A stretch of 64,000 nucleotides of DNA from positions 55,932-119,931 of the forward strand of contig JAFDXX010000013.1 in the NCBI GenBank assembly GCA_018267705.1. Reading direction: 5' to 3'. Every line of letters begins with the position of its first letter. Positions within the stretch are counted from its first letter, which is position 1. Positions 17,522 through 27,125 of this stretch are shown here, in pieces. The stretch is from Bacteroidota bacterium (GTDB taxonomy: Bacteria; Bacteroidota; Bacteroidia; Chitinophagales; Chitinophagaceae). The notes beneath the pieces are model-generated. The model did no database searches. It saw only the letters and a program-made list of their open reading frames with translations, and had not been told where the DNA came from. The translations under genes were made by a program, and so were the position numbers.

Positions 17522-18865
17522 TCATTTTGGAAAAGAGTAACTAATTTGATACTCTTCAATTTTTCTGTATAAAGTAGTTAAGCCAATGCCTAATAATTTT
17601 GCGGTTTCTGTTTTATTGCCTTTAGTATGCAGCAATACTTTTTGTATATGTTGTTTTTCAATAGTTGCTAATAATAAATTATTGGGTATGGCGTTGTTTG
17701 ATTGCTGTACCTCATATGGTAAGTGTTCTGCTAAAATTTGTTTACTATCGGTTAAAATAGCAGCACACTCTATTACATTTTTTAATTCACGTATGTTTCC
17801 TTTCCATTCATATTGTTGTAAAGCTTGTAGGGCGTTGCTGTTAATGTGTAATAAATCTATATTGTTTTTTGTAGCATATAATGTTAAAAAATAATGTGCT
17901 AATAAAGCAATATCTTCTTTTCGTTCTTTTAGTGATGGAAGTTGAATTGTAAAACCATTTAACCGATAAAATAAATCTTCTCTAAAGTTGCCTTTTACAA
18001 TTTCTGTTTTTAAATTTCTGTTGGTTGCAGCAATAACTCGAATATTTACTTTGGTTGTTTTTTCATCGCCCAATTTTATAAACTCTTTATTTTCTAAAAC
18101 ACGCAAAAGTTTGGCTTGTAATTCAACATTCATTTCTCCAATTTCATCTAAAAATAAAGTACCGTTGTTGGCTAATTCAATTAACCCTTTTTTATCTTTA
18201 ACTGCACCAGTATATGCTCCAACTTTGTAACCAAATAATTCACTTTCTAATAAATGTTTTGAAAAAGCACTGCAATTAATTGCTATAAAAGGTTGATTGT
18301 TTCTTTTACTATTTGAATGAATAGCATTGGCAAAAACTTCTTTGCCTGTACCTGTTTCGCCTAACAGTAAAACATTAATATCTGTTATTGCTATTTTTTG
18401 TGCTAATTGAATAGCATTTTTTATTGCTGCAGATTCGCCAATAATATTATCGAAATGATATTTTTCTTTACTGCTAATGCTAATTGCTTTCTGTTTTTGT
18501 ATAGTTACTTTTTCAACTGCTTGGTGTAATAATGGAATAATTTTATTGTTATCGTCTCCTTTAATTATATAATCAAAAGCACCGTTTTTAATAGCTTGTA
18601 CACCATCGGTAATATTACCGTATGCGGTTAGTAAAATAAATTCTATAAGTTGAAATTTTTGTTTTGCTTCTTTTACAAAATCAACACCATTTCCATCGGG
18701 AAGTTTAACATCGCATAAAACAACATCAATATTTTGGGAGTCTAATTTTTTTAAACCGGCATTTAGTGTTGCTGCTTCTACTACGGTAAAGTTTTCTAAA
18801 CTAATAATACGAGCCATAAGGCTGCGTAATTTTTCTTCATCATCAATTATTAAAACCGTATTCAA
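17522..18865 (-). CDS. Sigma-54-dependent response regulator (NtrC family)
   Basis: This is a 447-residue activator. The receiver domain (about 1-120) has phospho-acceptor Asp52. The AAA+ domain has Walker A GETGTGKE (169-176), the sigma-54 contact loop GAYTGA (216-221) and Walker B GTLFLDEIGE (235-244). The C-terminal Fis-type helix-turn-helix is NKTETAKLLGIGLTTLYRKI. The start is a TTG at 18863-18865, as no in-frame ATG precedes the receiver. It lies 33 nt after the GHL10 stop, so it may be cotranscribed with that gene. It is followed by a terminator and then the kup unit, which has a matching -24/-12 promoter. The target assignment is an inference from position. Confidence 0.92.
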   Translation of the reverse strand: MNTVLIIDDEEKLRSLMARIISLENFTVVEAATLNAGLKKLDSQNIDVVLCDVKLPDGNGVDFVKEAKQKFQLIEFILLTAYGNITDGVQAIKNGAFDYIIKGDDNNKIIPLLHQAVEKVTIQKQKAISISSKEKYHFDNIIGESAAIKNAIQLAQKIAITDINVLLLGETGTGKEVFANAIHSNSKRNNQPFIAINCSAFSKHLLESELFGYKVGAYTGAVKDKKGLIELANNGTLFLDEIGEMNVELQAKLLRVLENKEFIKLGDEKTTKVNIRVIAATNRNLKTEIVKGNFREDLFYRLNGFTIQLPSLKERKEDIALLAHYFLTLYATKNNIDLLHINSNALQALQQYEWKGNIRELKNVIECAAILTDSKQILAEHLPYEVQQSNNAIPNNLLLATIEKQHIQKVLLHTKGNKTETAKLLGIGLTTLYRKIEEYQISYSFPK

Positions 18866-18898
18866 TGTTGTGTTTATTTATTTGTATAAGTTGATGCA

Positions 18899-20386
18899 TT
18901 AGTTTATCTCAACCCAATCACTAATATTATTGTTTATACTTATGGTTGCAATAAAAATTCTATCTGTTGTACCTGCTAATGATGTGCTTTTATCAAACTC
19001 TGCATTTTTATTAGTTGTAATAATTTTTGTAAGTGTTGCATATTCTAATTTAGCATCAACCTGTGCGGGTAATACAAATACAGCAAATCCTTTTATTTTT
19101 TGTTTGCCGTTATAAGAAATTTTATAAAGTTGTTTTTTTGTTTTTTGAACAATGGGTTTATCGGGTGCAATGCTGTCAATCCAAGGCATTGGTGGAACAA
19201 TGGCGGGCAATGCGTAATAGTTTAAACGAAGTGAATCGCTCCAGCCATTGGGGTTTTTATCAAAATTTTTACTATTGAAATAAATACTGCCATCTATATT
19301 TTTATTGTTGCGTAAAAGTTTTATTTGATTTGGAAGTTCTTTAGGGCTTTTCCATGCAGCACTTCTTTCACTTGTTTCTAATGAACGATAGATACCATGA
19401 CCAATAAACATTTGCCTGCCATAAGTATGTTTACTCCACCAATCTAACAACACGGTATAATCGCAAAGTTTATGGCCTATCTCCCAATACAGTTGTGGGG
19501 CTGCATAATCAATCCATCCTTTTTTCAACCATAATAAAATATCTGCATATAAATCATCGTAATTACTAATACCTGCTTTGGTATCGCTACCATCGGGGTC
19601 TTTACTTTTATTACGCCATACACCAAACGGGCTTACACCAAATTTTACGCGAGGGTTAGTGCTTTTAATAGTTTCATCTAATAGTTTTATAATGCTATCG
19701 CAATTGCTTCTTCTCCAATCATCTTTACTTAATCCGTTGCCATATTTTTCAAAGGCTTTGTTATCGGGGAAGTCACTTCCTTTTCCATCTTTATACGGAT
19801 AAAAATAATCATCCATATGTATGCCATCAACATCGTATCTGCTAACAATATCTTTTACCACTGTTGCTACAAACTGTCTTACTTCGGGTAAACCCGGATT
19901 AAATATTTTTTGATTGTTATAAGTGAAAAACCATTCAGGATGAATTTTTGTAATATGTGATGGCGATACGGTTGATTTGGTAATTTTAAAAACGGCTCTG
20001 TATGGATTTAACCATGCGTGAAATTCCATACCACGTTTGTGTGTTTCTTCAATCATAAATTGAAGCGGATCGTAATATGGTGTTGGAGGTGTGCCTTGTG
20101 TGCCATTTAAATATTCACTCCATGGCTCGTATTGTGAGGGGTAGAATGCATCGGCAGTGGGTCTAATTTGTACAATTAAAGCATTCATTCCATTTTGCTT
20201 ATGCATATCTGCTAAATGAATAAATTCTGCTTTTTGTTCTTCAACACTTAATCCTTTTTTACTTGGCCAATCAATATTTTCTACGGTTGCAACCCAAACG
20301 GCTCTAAACTCAAACTTAGGAGGTGTTTGTGCCAATAATAGAATAGAAAATTGAAGGGCAATAATTAAAAAGCTAATTTTTTTCAT
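18899..20386 (-). CDS. GHL10 family glycosyl hydrolase-like protein (DUF187)
   Basis: This is a secreted or periplasmic protein of 495 aa with a signal peptide MKKISFLIIALQFSILLLAQ. The main part is a glycosyl hydrolase-like 10 TIM barrel: FRAVWVATVENIDWPSK, GMNALIVQIRPTADAFYPS, GMEFHAWLNPYRAVF, YDVDGIHMDDYFYPYK and YAAPQLYWEIG are the characteristic segments, with acidic residues in HMDDYFYP and QLYWEIG. A short C-terminal beta domain follows. Homologues are thought to act on cell-wall or extracellular glycans, but activity is not established for most. A TATCTTTA box ends 4 nt before the ATG. Confidence 0.88.
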   Translation of the reverse strand: MKKISFLIIALQFSILLLAQTPPKFEFRAVWVATVENIDWPSKKGLSVEEQKAEFIHLADMHKQNGMNALIVQIRPTADAFYPSQYEPWSEYLNGTQGTPPTPYYDPLQFMIEETHKRGMEFHAWLNPYRAVFKITKSTVSPSHITKIHPEWFFTYNNQKIFNPGLPEVRQFVATVVKDIVSRYDVDGIHMDDYFYPYKDGKGSDFPDNKAFEKYGNGLSKDDWRRSNCDSIIKLLDETIKSTNPRVKFGVSPFGVWRNKSKDPDGSDTKAGISNYDDLYADILLWLKKGWIDYAAPQLYWEIGHKLCDYTVLLDWWSKHTYGRQMFIGHGIYRSLETSERSAAWKSPKELPNQIKLLRNNKNIDGSIYFNSKNFDKNPNGWSDSLRLNYYALPAIVPPMPWIDSIAPDKPIVQKTKKQLYKISYNGKQKIKGFAVFVLPAQVDAKLEYATLTKIITTNKNAEFDKSTSLAGTTDRIFIATISINNNISDWVEIN

Positions 20387-20390
20387 GCTG

Positions 20391-20398
20391 TAAAGATA
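20391..20398 (-). promoter_or_regulatory. -7-like box abutting the GHL10 start
   Basis: TATCTTTA on the minus strand matches TAnnTTTG at 7 of 8 positions and ends 4 nt before the ATG. Confidence 0.4.
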
Positions 20399-20462
20399 TT
20401 GTACTTAGTAGGTGTAGGTATAGTTGTGCATGATTTACCGAATGTGAGAAGAAGTATTAACA

Positions 20463-21494
20463 TTAGCTTTCCCAAACGTGCAAACCCTCGCTACAATTGG
20501 CACAGATGTCAATATTTTTTCTACTGGTCATTAATTCTTTTCTAAACTGTTTATAGTTATCGTTATTCCAAATTTCTTTAAATGTTTGTGTTTTTAAATT
20601 TCCTAATTGGTGCATGGCATCTTTATCAAAACAACAAGGTACTATTAAGCCATCCCAAGTAATAACATTGCCTTGCCATAATTTCCAACAATGATTTTTT
20701 AATCCGCTTTTTGAAATAGTATTTCCGTTTCTATCTTTTTTATAACGGCTGTATTTATTGTTGGTTGGAATAAGTTGATTGGGGTCGTTTTCAAAATCGT
20801 ACACTTGTGCAGTTTTAAAACGTACTTGATCTACGCCAATTTCTTTTCCTAATTTTTTTATTTCTTCTATTTGATGTTCATTAGGTTTTACAACTAAAAA
20901 CTGAAAGAATACAAATGGAGTTTTGCTTTTCAATTCTTTTTTCCACTTAATAATATTTTTAGCCCCTTCTATTACTTTATCTAGTTTACCACCCACACGG
21001 TATGATTGATACACATCTTGCGTTGTACCATCAATAGAAATAATTAATCTGTCTAAACCACTTTCAACGGTGGCTTTTGCTTTTGCATCTGTTAAATAAT
21101 GTGCATTGGTAGAGGTTGCTGTGTAAATTCCTTTTGCATGAGCGTATGTTACCATTTCTAAAAAATTAGGATTTAAAAATGGTTCTCCCTGAAAATAAAA
21201 AATAAGATATAATAATTCTTTATATATCTCATCAATAGTTTTTTTGAAAAAAGATTCTTCCAACATGCCCGTTGGTCTTGTAAACTCTCTTAATCCACTT
21301 GGGCATTCGGGGCAGCGTAGGTTGCAAGATGTTGTTGGCTCAAATGATATTGAAACCGGATAACCCCATTGAATAGGTTTTTGTACAATTTTACTTAATT
21401 GATAGCTGCTCCATACTTTGGCACCGTTTAATAAACGGCGTGGAGTAAGTTTGCTTAAAAAATTAATACTATCGTTTAAATTAAAATAGGCCAT
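20463..21494 (-). CDS. Radical SAM/SPASM domain protein of unknown substrate
   Basis: This 343-residue protein has the radical SAM cluster motif CNLRCPEC (Cys57, Cys61, Cys64), which binds the 4Fe-4S cluster that cleaves S-adenosylmethionine. The barrel has the GEPFLNPNF segment. The C-terminal SPASM region contains CWKLWQGNVITWDGLIVPCC and the final pair DICANC, giving ligands for auxiliary clusters. There is no obvious peptide precursor, maturase partner or other RiPP gene in the neighbourhood. It may modify a small metabolite, sugar or peptide, but the substrate is unknown. A TATTTTTA box lies 7 nt before the ATG (21502-21509). Confidence 0.87.
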   Translation of the reverse strand: MAYFNLNDSINFLSKLTPRRLLNGAKVWSSYQLSKIVQKPIQWGYPVSISFEPTTSCNLRCPECPSGLREFTRPTGMLEESFFKKTIDEIYKELLYLIFYFQGEPFLNPNFLEMVTYAHAKGIYTATSTNAHYLTDAKAKATVESGLDRLIISIDGTTQDVYQSYRVGGKLDKVIEGAKNIIKWKKELKSKTPFVFFQFLVVKPNEHQIEEIKKLGKEIGVDQVRFKTAQVYDFENDPNQLIPTNNKYSRYKKDRNGNTISKSGLKNHCWKLWQGNVITWDGLIVPCCFDKDAMHQLGNLKTQTFKEIWNNDNYKQFRKELMTSRKNIDICANCSEGLHVWES

Positions 21495-21581
21495 AAGGCT
21501 GTAAAAATACTACAGCAAACATTAATGTTTTAATAAGTTTCGCATACCGAAAAAATTCTTTATTGTAGAAGGGTTGGTATG

Positions 21582-23594
21582 TTACCAAATATGAACTCTG
21601 TTACTATCGGGTAAATACATTTTATCGGTTTGTTTTATATTAAATGCTTTGTAAAAATGTGTTGAATTCATTAAGGGTCCGTTTACACGCCACATAGGAG
21701 GAGAGTGAGGGTTGTTATTAATCCAATAACGTAAAAATTGATCTTTCATTTTTACTTGCCATATAAGCCCTACCGAAATAAAAAACCGTTGGTCAGGTGT
21801 AAACTTTCCAATTTTTGCAATATCATTTCCTTCTTTTGTTAATTTAAAAGCATCGTAGGCAATGGCCACACCGCCTATATCTGCTGTGTTTTCACCAAGT
21901 GTTAAAGCTCCTTTTACATGTACGGTATCTAATACAGTAAAAGAATTATATAAATTAATTACTTGTTGTGTTTTTGTTTTAAACTTATTATAATCATCTT
22001 TTGACCACCAATTTTTTACATTTCCATATTTATCAAACTGTGCACCTTGGTCATCAAAAGCATGTGTCATTTCGTGACCAATTACCATTCCTATTCCACC
22101 ATAATTAAGGGCATCATCTGCATTGGGATCAAAATAAGGGGGTTGTAAAATTGCTGCCGGAAAAACAATTTCATTGCCGGAAGGGTTGTAATAAGCTGTA
22201 ACTGTTGAGGGTGTTGTAAACCATTCTGTTCTATCTACCGATTTATTTAATTTTGCTAATTGAAATTGATAATCTGCCGATGATGCAGCAATTACATTTT
22301 CAAAATATTTTCCTTTAGTAATTTTTACATTGCTATAATCTCTCCATTTATCTGGGTAACCTATTTTTTTAGTAATGGCAAATAATTTTTCTTTTGCTTT
22401 TTGTTTGGTGCTGTCACTCATCCAATCTAATTTATCCATCCTTGCAGCAAAAGCTTTTTGCAAATTATTTACTAATTCTAATGCTCTTTTTTTAGCATCT
22501 TCCGTAAAATATTTTTTTACATATAATTGTCCGAGAGCTTGCCCTAATAATTGATCTACCATGCCGGCTATTTTTTCTCCTCTTGGTTTTTGAATGGCTT
22601 GTCCCGTTAAAACTTTGTTGTATTCAAAAGCTGCATCAACAAAAGGTTTGCTAAGAAGCGATGCATAATTATTTAAGGAATAAGCTTTTAAATAAATCTT
22701 CCAATCGGCAATAGAAATAGATTTTAAAAGAGCATTGAGTTTATCGTAATAAGCAGGTTGGCCTACATCAATAGAGTCTGTTTTAACACCCATTTCATTG
22801 AATACGTTTTGCCAACCAATTGTAGGTTCTTTTTTTGCAAGATCGGTAACTGAAGTTTTATTATAGTTTGCATTAATATCACGCAACTCAATATTTGTTT
22901 TGTGTGAAGAAGCAATTTCTTTATCAATTTTATAAACAACTTCGGCATTTTTTGTAGCAGTTGCAGCATCATTACCTATAAGCTCAAACAATTTAGCAAG
23001 ATAAGTTTTGTAAGCTTGTTGAATGGCAATGTTAGGAGCATCGGTTTTAAAATAATAATCTCTATCGGGTAAACCAATACCTGATTGATATAAATGTGCA
23101 ATGTTTAAATTACTGTTTTTATTATCGGGACTAATACCAAAACCTATAATAGAATTATTACCGGCTTTTGCTTCAGTAGCTACAAACTTCATTAAAGAAT
23201 TAATATCATTAATATTATCAATTTGAAGAAGCAAAGGTTTTAAGGGTTCATAACCCAATTGGTTGATAGTAACAGTATCTATACCTGAATTATAAAAATC
23301 TCCAAGTAGTTGTTCAATACTTCCGGCGGGGTTTACGGTTTTTGAAACACTATCTAAAATTTTTTGTAAAAGCATTTGTTGCTTATAATTCATAAACATG
23401 TAAGTACCTACTCCCGTTTGTGAAGGCGGTATTTGTGCTGTATCGTACCAAATATGGTTTACATAATTAAAAAAATTATCACCGGGGTTAAGTGTTGTAT
23501 CTATACCTGAAATTTCTTTTATTTTATTTTCAGATTGGTTATTGCATGCTGCCAATAAAATTATTATTGCAAGTAGAAATATGTTCTTTATCAT
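21582..23594 (-). CDS. M13 family zinc metallopeptidase lipoprotein (neprilysin/PepO-like)
   Basis: This is an envelope endopeptidase of family M13, 670 aa. The lipobox LLAAC at the N-terminus marks it as a lipoprotein, so it is likely anchored on the periplasmic or outer face. The zinc motif HEMTH (507-511) is within MVIGHEMTHAFDDQGAQFD and the second motif ENTADIGG supplies the third ligand. Upstream, NAYYNPSGNEIVFPAAIL-type sequence (TAYYNPSGNEIVFPAAIL) is the family NAY/F region. The N-terminal domain forms the substrate chamber. Divergent from the S10 peptidase. Confidence 0.93.
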   Translation of the reverse strand: MIKNIFLLAIIILLAACNNQSENKIKEISGIDTTLNPGDNFFNYVNHIWYDTAQIPPSQTGVGTYMFMNYKQQMLLQKILDSVSKTVNPAGSIEQLLGDFYNSGIDTVTINQLGYEPLKPLLLQIDNINDINSLMKFVATEAKAGNNSIIGFGISPDNKNSNLNIAHLYQSGIGLPDRDYYFKTDAPNIAIQQAYKTYLAKLFELIGNDAATATKNAEVVYKIDKEIASSHKTNIELRDINANYNKTSVTDLAKKEPTIGWQNVFNEMGVKTDSIDVGQPAYYDKLNALLKSISIADWKIYLKAYSLNNYASLLSKPFVDAAFEYNKVLTGQAIQKPRGEKIAGMVDQLLGQALGQLYVKKYFTEDAKKRALELVNNLQKAFAARMDKLDWMSDSTKQKAKEKLFAITKKIGYPDKWRDYSNVKITKGKYFENVIAASSADYQFQLAKLNKSVDRTEWFTTPSTVTAYYNPSGNEIVFPAAILQPPYFDPNADDALNYGGIGMVIGHEMTHAFDDQGAQFDKYGNVKNWWSKDDYNKFKTKTQQVINLYNSFTVLDTVHVKGALTLGENTADIGGVAIAYDAFKLTKEGNDIAKIGKFTPDQRFFISVGLIWQVKMKDQFLRYWINNNPHSPPMWRVNGPLMNSTHFYKAFNIKQTDKMYLPDSNRVHIW

Positions 23595-23745
23595 AAATAA
23601 ATATGTTTATTATAAATAATATTTTGATTAGAAGAAAACAGTAAAAACTCTGCTTCTCTCTTTTTAAAAATTAAACCATTGGTTTTAAAGTTATGTTCTG
23701 TTGGTAATAACTCATGTTTTTAATTAGAAAAATTGATGAATGGAA

Positions 23746-23775
23746 TTTGTCTTCTATATCAAACATATACCTTTG
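23746..23775 (+). promoter_or_regulatory. Promoter of the S10 peptidase gene
   Basis: TTTG at 23746-23749, 18 nt, then TACCTTTG at 23768-23775: both elements match the phylum consensus. The box ends 50 nt before the ATG. Confidence 0.7.
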
Positions 23776-23825
23776 GTAGCATTTTCTTTCTTCTTACACA
23801 TTTATAAATTACTAAAATTAATTGT

Positions 23826-25397
23826 ATGAAAGTTATTAAAACAATGTTGATTGCTGGAATGTTAATTCCCGTACTTTTTGCAAAAGCACAACCGGGAAGA
23901 GAAAATTCAGCACAAAGACCGGCTATGAGAGATACCACATATAGCACAAGCAGCGGAATTAAAGACATTAAAAAATCTCAAAAATCGGTTACACACGGAT
24001 CTGTTACAGTTGAAGGTAAATTAATTAATTACGAAGCAAATGCTGGAACATTGGTGTTAAAAAATAATCAAGATGTGCCAACAATTAGCATGTCGTATGT
24101 TGCTTATTTTAAAGATGGAGAAAAAGATCTTTCAAAACGCCCTATTACTTTTATTTATAATGGAGGCCCGGGAAGTTCTACCGTATGGTTGCACATGGGT
24201 TGTTGGGGGCCACAAAAAGTAAATATAAAAGATATGAGCCGTTCAAGAGCTCCGTATAGTACTGTAAATAATGATTATAGTTTATTAGATGCTAGCGATT
24301 TAGTGTTTATTGATGCACCGGGCACAGGGTTTGGAGAAATTATTACAAAAGAAAAAGGCGGAGCAGGAGAGCCAAAAGAATTTTATGGAATTGATGAAGA
24401 TGGACAAACTTTTGCATCTTTTATTGCTCAATTTATTACAGATTTTAATAGATGGAATTCTCCAAAATATTTGTTTGGAGAAAGTTATGGTACATTCAGA
24501 TCTGCATTGGTTGCCAACATTCTTCAAAGCTCAAAAAATATAAGCTTAAACGGAGTTATTCTTCTTTCACAATTGCTTACTTATAGCAATATGACAGAAA
24601 CTACCGCAGGAAATCCCGGCACAGATATGCCTTTTATATTAATACTTCCTTCCTATGCTGCAACAGCATACTACCACAATAAATTACCGGTTAAACCAAA
24701 ATCTTTAGATGTTTTTTTAAAAGAAGTTGAACAATTTGCTTTAACCGATTATGCATTGGCTTTAAATAAAGGAGCCGATATTTCTGCGGATGCTTTTAAT
24801 GCTATTGCAGAAAAATTACATACTTATACAGGGCTTCCGGTAAGCTATTTAAAAAAGGCAAACTTAAGAGTAACAGGCCCTCAGTTTTCTCAAACATTAT
24901 TAGGAGAAGACAATGAAATTGTAGGCAGATTAGATTCTCGTTTTTCTGGAGATGCCATTAACCCATTAAGTGAAAATGCACAATACGACCCTATGAATTC
25001 TTTTATTGCTGCAGCTTTTACTTCAACATTAAATACTTACATGCGTAACGATTTAAAATTTGGTGGAGATGCACAATACAAAATAAGTGGAAGTGTTCAA
25101 CCTTGGAATTTTCAACGCAGAGGAAATTTTATTGGTTTCCCGAATGTGATGAATGATTTAGCACGAGCAATGGTTTATAATCCATCATTAAAAGTTTTAT
25201 TAACCGGTGGTTATTTTGATTTAGGCACTCCGTATTTTGAAGGCAAATATGAAATGAAACATTTACCAATGCCCGCATCTTTACAACAAAATATCAGCTA
25301 TCAATATTTTGAATCGGGGCACATGGTATATCTTCATCCCGAATCTTTAAAACTATTACATAATAGTGTTGCCAAATTTATTAACAGCACACATTAA
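23826..25397 (+). CDS. Secreted S10 family serine carboxypeptidase
   Basis: This is a periplasmic or secreted carboxypeptidase of family S10, 523 aa. The signal peptide is MKVIKTMLIAGMLIPVLFAKAQ. The oxyanion motif NGGPGSSTVWLHMG is near residue 115. The nucleophile Ser220 lies in FGESYGTFRS. The acid and base regions are GGYFDLGTPY and ESGHMVYLHPES. Length is normal for the bacterial S10 branch. It has its own strong promoter and a terminator. The general reaction is clear (removal of C-terminal residues); the natural substrates are unknown. Confidence 0.92.
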   Translation: MKVIKTMLIAGMLIPVLFAKAQPGRENSAQRPAMRDTTYSTSSGIKDIKKSQKSVTHGSVTVEGKLINYEANAGTLVLKNNQDVPTISMSYVAYFKDGEKDLSKRPITFIYNGGPGSSTVWLHMGCWGPQKVNIKDMSRSRAPYSTVNNDYSLLDASDLVFIDAPGTGFGEIITKEKGGAGEPKEFYGIDEDGQTFASFIAQFITDFNRWNSPKYLFGESYGTFRSALVANILQSSKNISLNGVILLSQLLTYSNMTETTAGNPGTDMPFILILPSYAATAYYHNKLPVKPKSLDVFLKEVEQFALTDYALALNKGADISADAFNAIAEKLHTYTGLPVSYLKKANLRVTGPQFSQTLLGEDNEIVGRLDSRFSGDAINPLSENAQYDPMNSFIAAAFTSTLNTYMRNDLKFGGDAQYKISGSVQPWNFQRRGNFIGFPNVMNDLARAMVYNPSLKVLLTGGYFDLGTPYFEGKYEMKHLPMPASLQQNISYQYFESGHMVYLHPESLKLLHNSVAKFINSTH

Positions 25398-25430
25398 ACA
25401 AATAAACTTTTATAAATAAAACAAAATTGA

Positions 25431-25464
25431 AAAAGCTGCTCTATATACATAGAGTAGCTTTTTT
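25431..25464 (+). terminator. Intrinsic terminator after the S10 peptidase
   Basis: A 12-bp stem (AAGCTGCTCTAT against ATAGAGTAGCTT, one G-U pair) with a 4-nt loop is followed by a T-run. Confidence 0.85.
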
Positions 25465-25550
25465 GCATTGTTATGTTACAATAGTTGTAATAATTTGTAT
25501 TTTAACGAAGGATTTAATTTATTTCTACGTCAAACTATTAAATAAATTTT

Positions 25551-26120
25551 TTGTTGAACGATCCGGCATTCATTGAATTGCTGAAACAGCGAAATGAGCA
25601 GGCTTTTACACAACTGGTAGAGGCTTATCAGCATTTGGTATATAATACGGTATTAGGAATTGTACAACACAATGAAGAAGCCGAAGATATTTCGCAAGAA
25701 GTTTTTATACAAGTGTATCAAAGCATTTATGATTTTAGAGGAGAAGCAAAACTTTCTACTTGGATATATAGAATTGCAATTACAAAAGCATTGGATTGGG
25801 AAAGAAAAAAGAAATCTAAAAAAAGAATAGATACTTTAAAAAACATGATTGGAATTAGAACACAAGAAGAAATTAGTATTACAGACTTTCATCATCCGGG
25901 CATTACATTACAAAATAAAGAAAGTGCTTCAGTTTTATTTAAGGCATTAAAACAGATACCCGATAATCAACGAATTGCATTTGTATTAATTAAAACAGAA
26001 GGATTAAGTTATCAGGAAGTAAGCGATATAATGCAAACAAGTATAAAATCAATTGAAGCATTAATGCACAGAGCAAAAGAAAATTTAAGAAAAATATTAC
26101 AACATTATTACTCAGCATAA
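25551..26120 (+). CDS. ECF-type RNA polymerase sigma factor
   Basis: This is a sigma-70 family extracytoplasmic-function sigma factor of 189 aa. Region 2 (EAYQHLVYNTVLGIVQHNEEAEDISQEVFIQVY, then STWIYRIAITKALDW) contacts the -10 DNA and core polymerase. Region 4 (DNQRIAFVLIKTEGLSYQEVSDIMQTSIKSIEALMHRAKENLRKIL) is the -35 binding helix-turn-helix. Only TTG codons (25551 and 25554) are available as starts, right after an in-frame stop. The next gene, 9 nt away, is a small one-helix protein that is a likely anti-sigma factor. It heads the run up to the MORN-like lipoprotein. Confidence 0.92.
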   Translation: MLNDPAFIELLKQRNEQAFTQLVEAYQHLVYNTVLGIVQHNEEAEDISQEVFIQVYQSIYDFRGEAKLSTWIYRIAITKALDWERKKKSKKRIDTLKNMIGIRTQEEISITDFHHPGITLQNKESASVLFKALKQIPDNQRIAFVLIKTEGLSYQEVSDIMQTSIKSIEALMHRAKENLRKILQHYYSA

Positions 26121-26129
26121 ATAATAATT

Positions 26130-26444
26130 ATGAATACAGAGTTAAACAATAAAATAGAAAGCACTTTAAACAGTTTTAACGAAATGGATAGAGCAGAAGT
26201 ACAACCATTCTTTCAAACACGTTTAATGGCAAGGCTTTCAAAAGAATATGAAATAAATAATAACAATTGGTTTACAGTTAAAAAACCTGTTTGGATAATA
26301 GCCGCTTTATTTGTTTTACTCATTGCAAATACTATAATGCTTACACAAGAAAATAAACCGGCAAATTCTATAAACAATAAACCTGAATCAATCTTGCAAG
26401 GTTTTGCAAATGAGTATAATTTATCATCAACAATTAATTATTAA
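26130..26444 (+). CDS. Small one-helix membrane protein, probable anti-sigma factor
   Basis: This 104-residue protein has a soluble N-terminal segment with NSFNEMDRAEVQPFFQTRLMARLSKEYE, one transmembrane helix (about 53-69, WIIAALFVLLIANTIML) and a short periplasmic tail. The layout, with cytoplasmic N-terminus and single helix directly after an ECF sigma gene, fits a non-zinc anti-sigma factor. No characteristic ZAS cysteine/histidine motif is present, so the role is assigned from position. It ends 6 nt before the Spy-like gene. Confidence 0.65.
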   Translation: MNTELNNKIESTLNSFNEMDRAEVQPFFQTRLMARLSKEYEINNNNWFTVKKPVWIIAALFVLLIANTIMLTQENKPANSINNKPESILQGFANEYNLSSTINY

Positions 26445-26450
26445 TGTGTT

Positions 26451-27008
26451 ATGAACACGCTCACAAAAAATAAAATTTTTAATACTGTTATTTTATTGCT
26501 GTTAATTGGCAATATTATAACAATGGGATTGTTTTGGTGGAAGAAAGAAAATGGCTCAATACCGGTGCACAGAGCTTCGGGAGATGTTGCTTCTTTTATA
26601 ATTAATGAATTAAAATTAGATAGTTCTCAACAACAAATATTTAAAACCCTTCGAGAAGAACATCATGAAAAAGCAATGCAGTTAAGAGATGAATTAAGAC
26701 AATCTAAAGACGCTATTTTTATTTTATTAAATAATGAAAATGCTGCTGATACTATAGTAAAAAAAGCAGTTGCCCATGCCGCAGCTATTGAACAACAACT
26801 TGATTTAATTACGTTTGAACATTTTAAAAAACTAAGAGCTATTTGCACACAAGAACAAAAGAAAAAGTTCGATGAAATTATTCAGCAAGCCTTGCGTATG
26901 CAGGGTGGGCAAAGGCCTGATAATAATTTCAGACCTCCGCTTAGAGATAGGAATGGAAAAGATAAGGCACCACCATTTGATGGTTTACCACCTCCACCCG
27001 AACAATAA
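26451..27008 (+). CDS. Spy/CpxP-like periplasmic stress sensor
   Basis: This is a membrane-anchored periplasmic protein of 185 aa. An N-terminal helix (about 9-30) is followed by a long charged helical region with LKLDSSQQQIFKTLREEHHEKAMQLRDELRQSK and an LTXXQ-like helix ending KKLRAICTQEQKKKFDEIIQQAL. This architecture is shared with Spy, CpxP and ZraP, which act as chaperones or metal/stress sensors in the periplasm. The tail is proline-rich (APPFDGLPPPPEQ). It is in the same operon as an ECF sigma factor and its likely inhibitor, so it may sense the inducing stress. Confidence 0.78.
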   Translation: MNTLTKNKIFNTVILLLLIGNIITMGLFWWKKENGSIPVHRASGDVASFIINELKLDSSQQQIFKTLREEHHEKAMQLRDELRQSKDAIFILLNNENAADTIVKKAVAHAAAIEQQLDLITFEHFKKLRAICTQEQKKKFDEIIQQALRMQGGQRPDNNFRPPLRDRNGKDKAPPFDGLPPPPEQ

Positions 27009-27125
27009 TATTTACACACAACAATTCAATGATGGAACAATTTCAATCATTTCTTCTTTAACATTTTTTAAGCAAATTCAGCAAAGGGTTTCTTTCAAAT
27101 AAACATCTTATTATAAAAACAGTAT

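Noticed and set aside
26872..27102. Overlapping ORF at the end of the Spy-like gene
   Set aside because: Shadow frame in a coding region, no start context or family.
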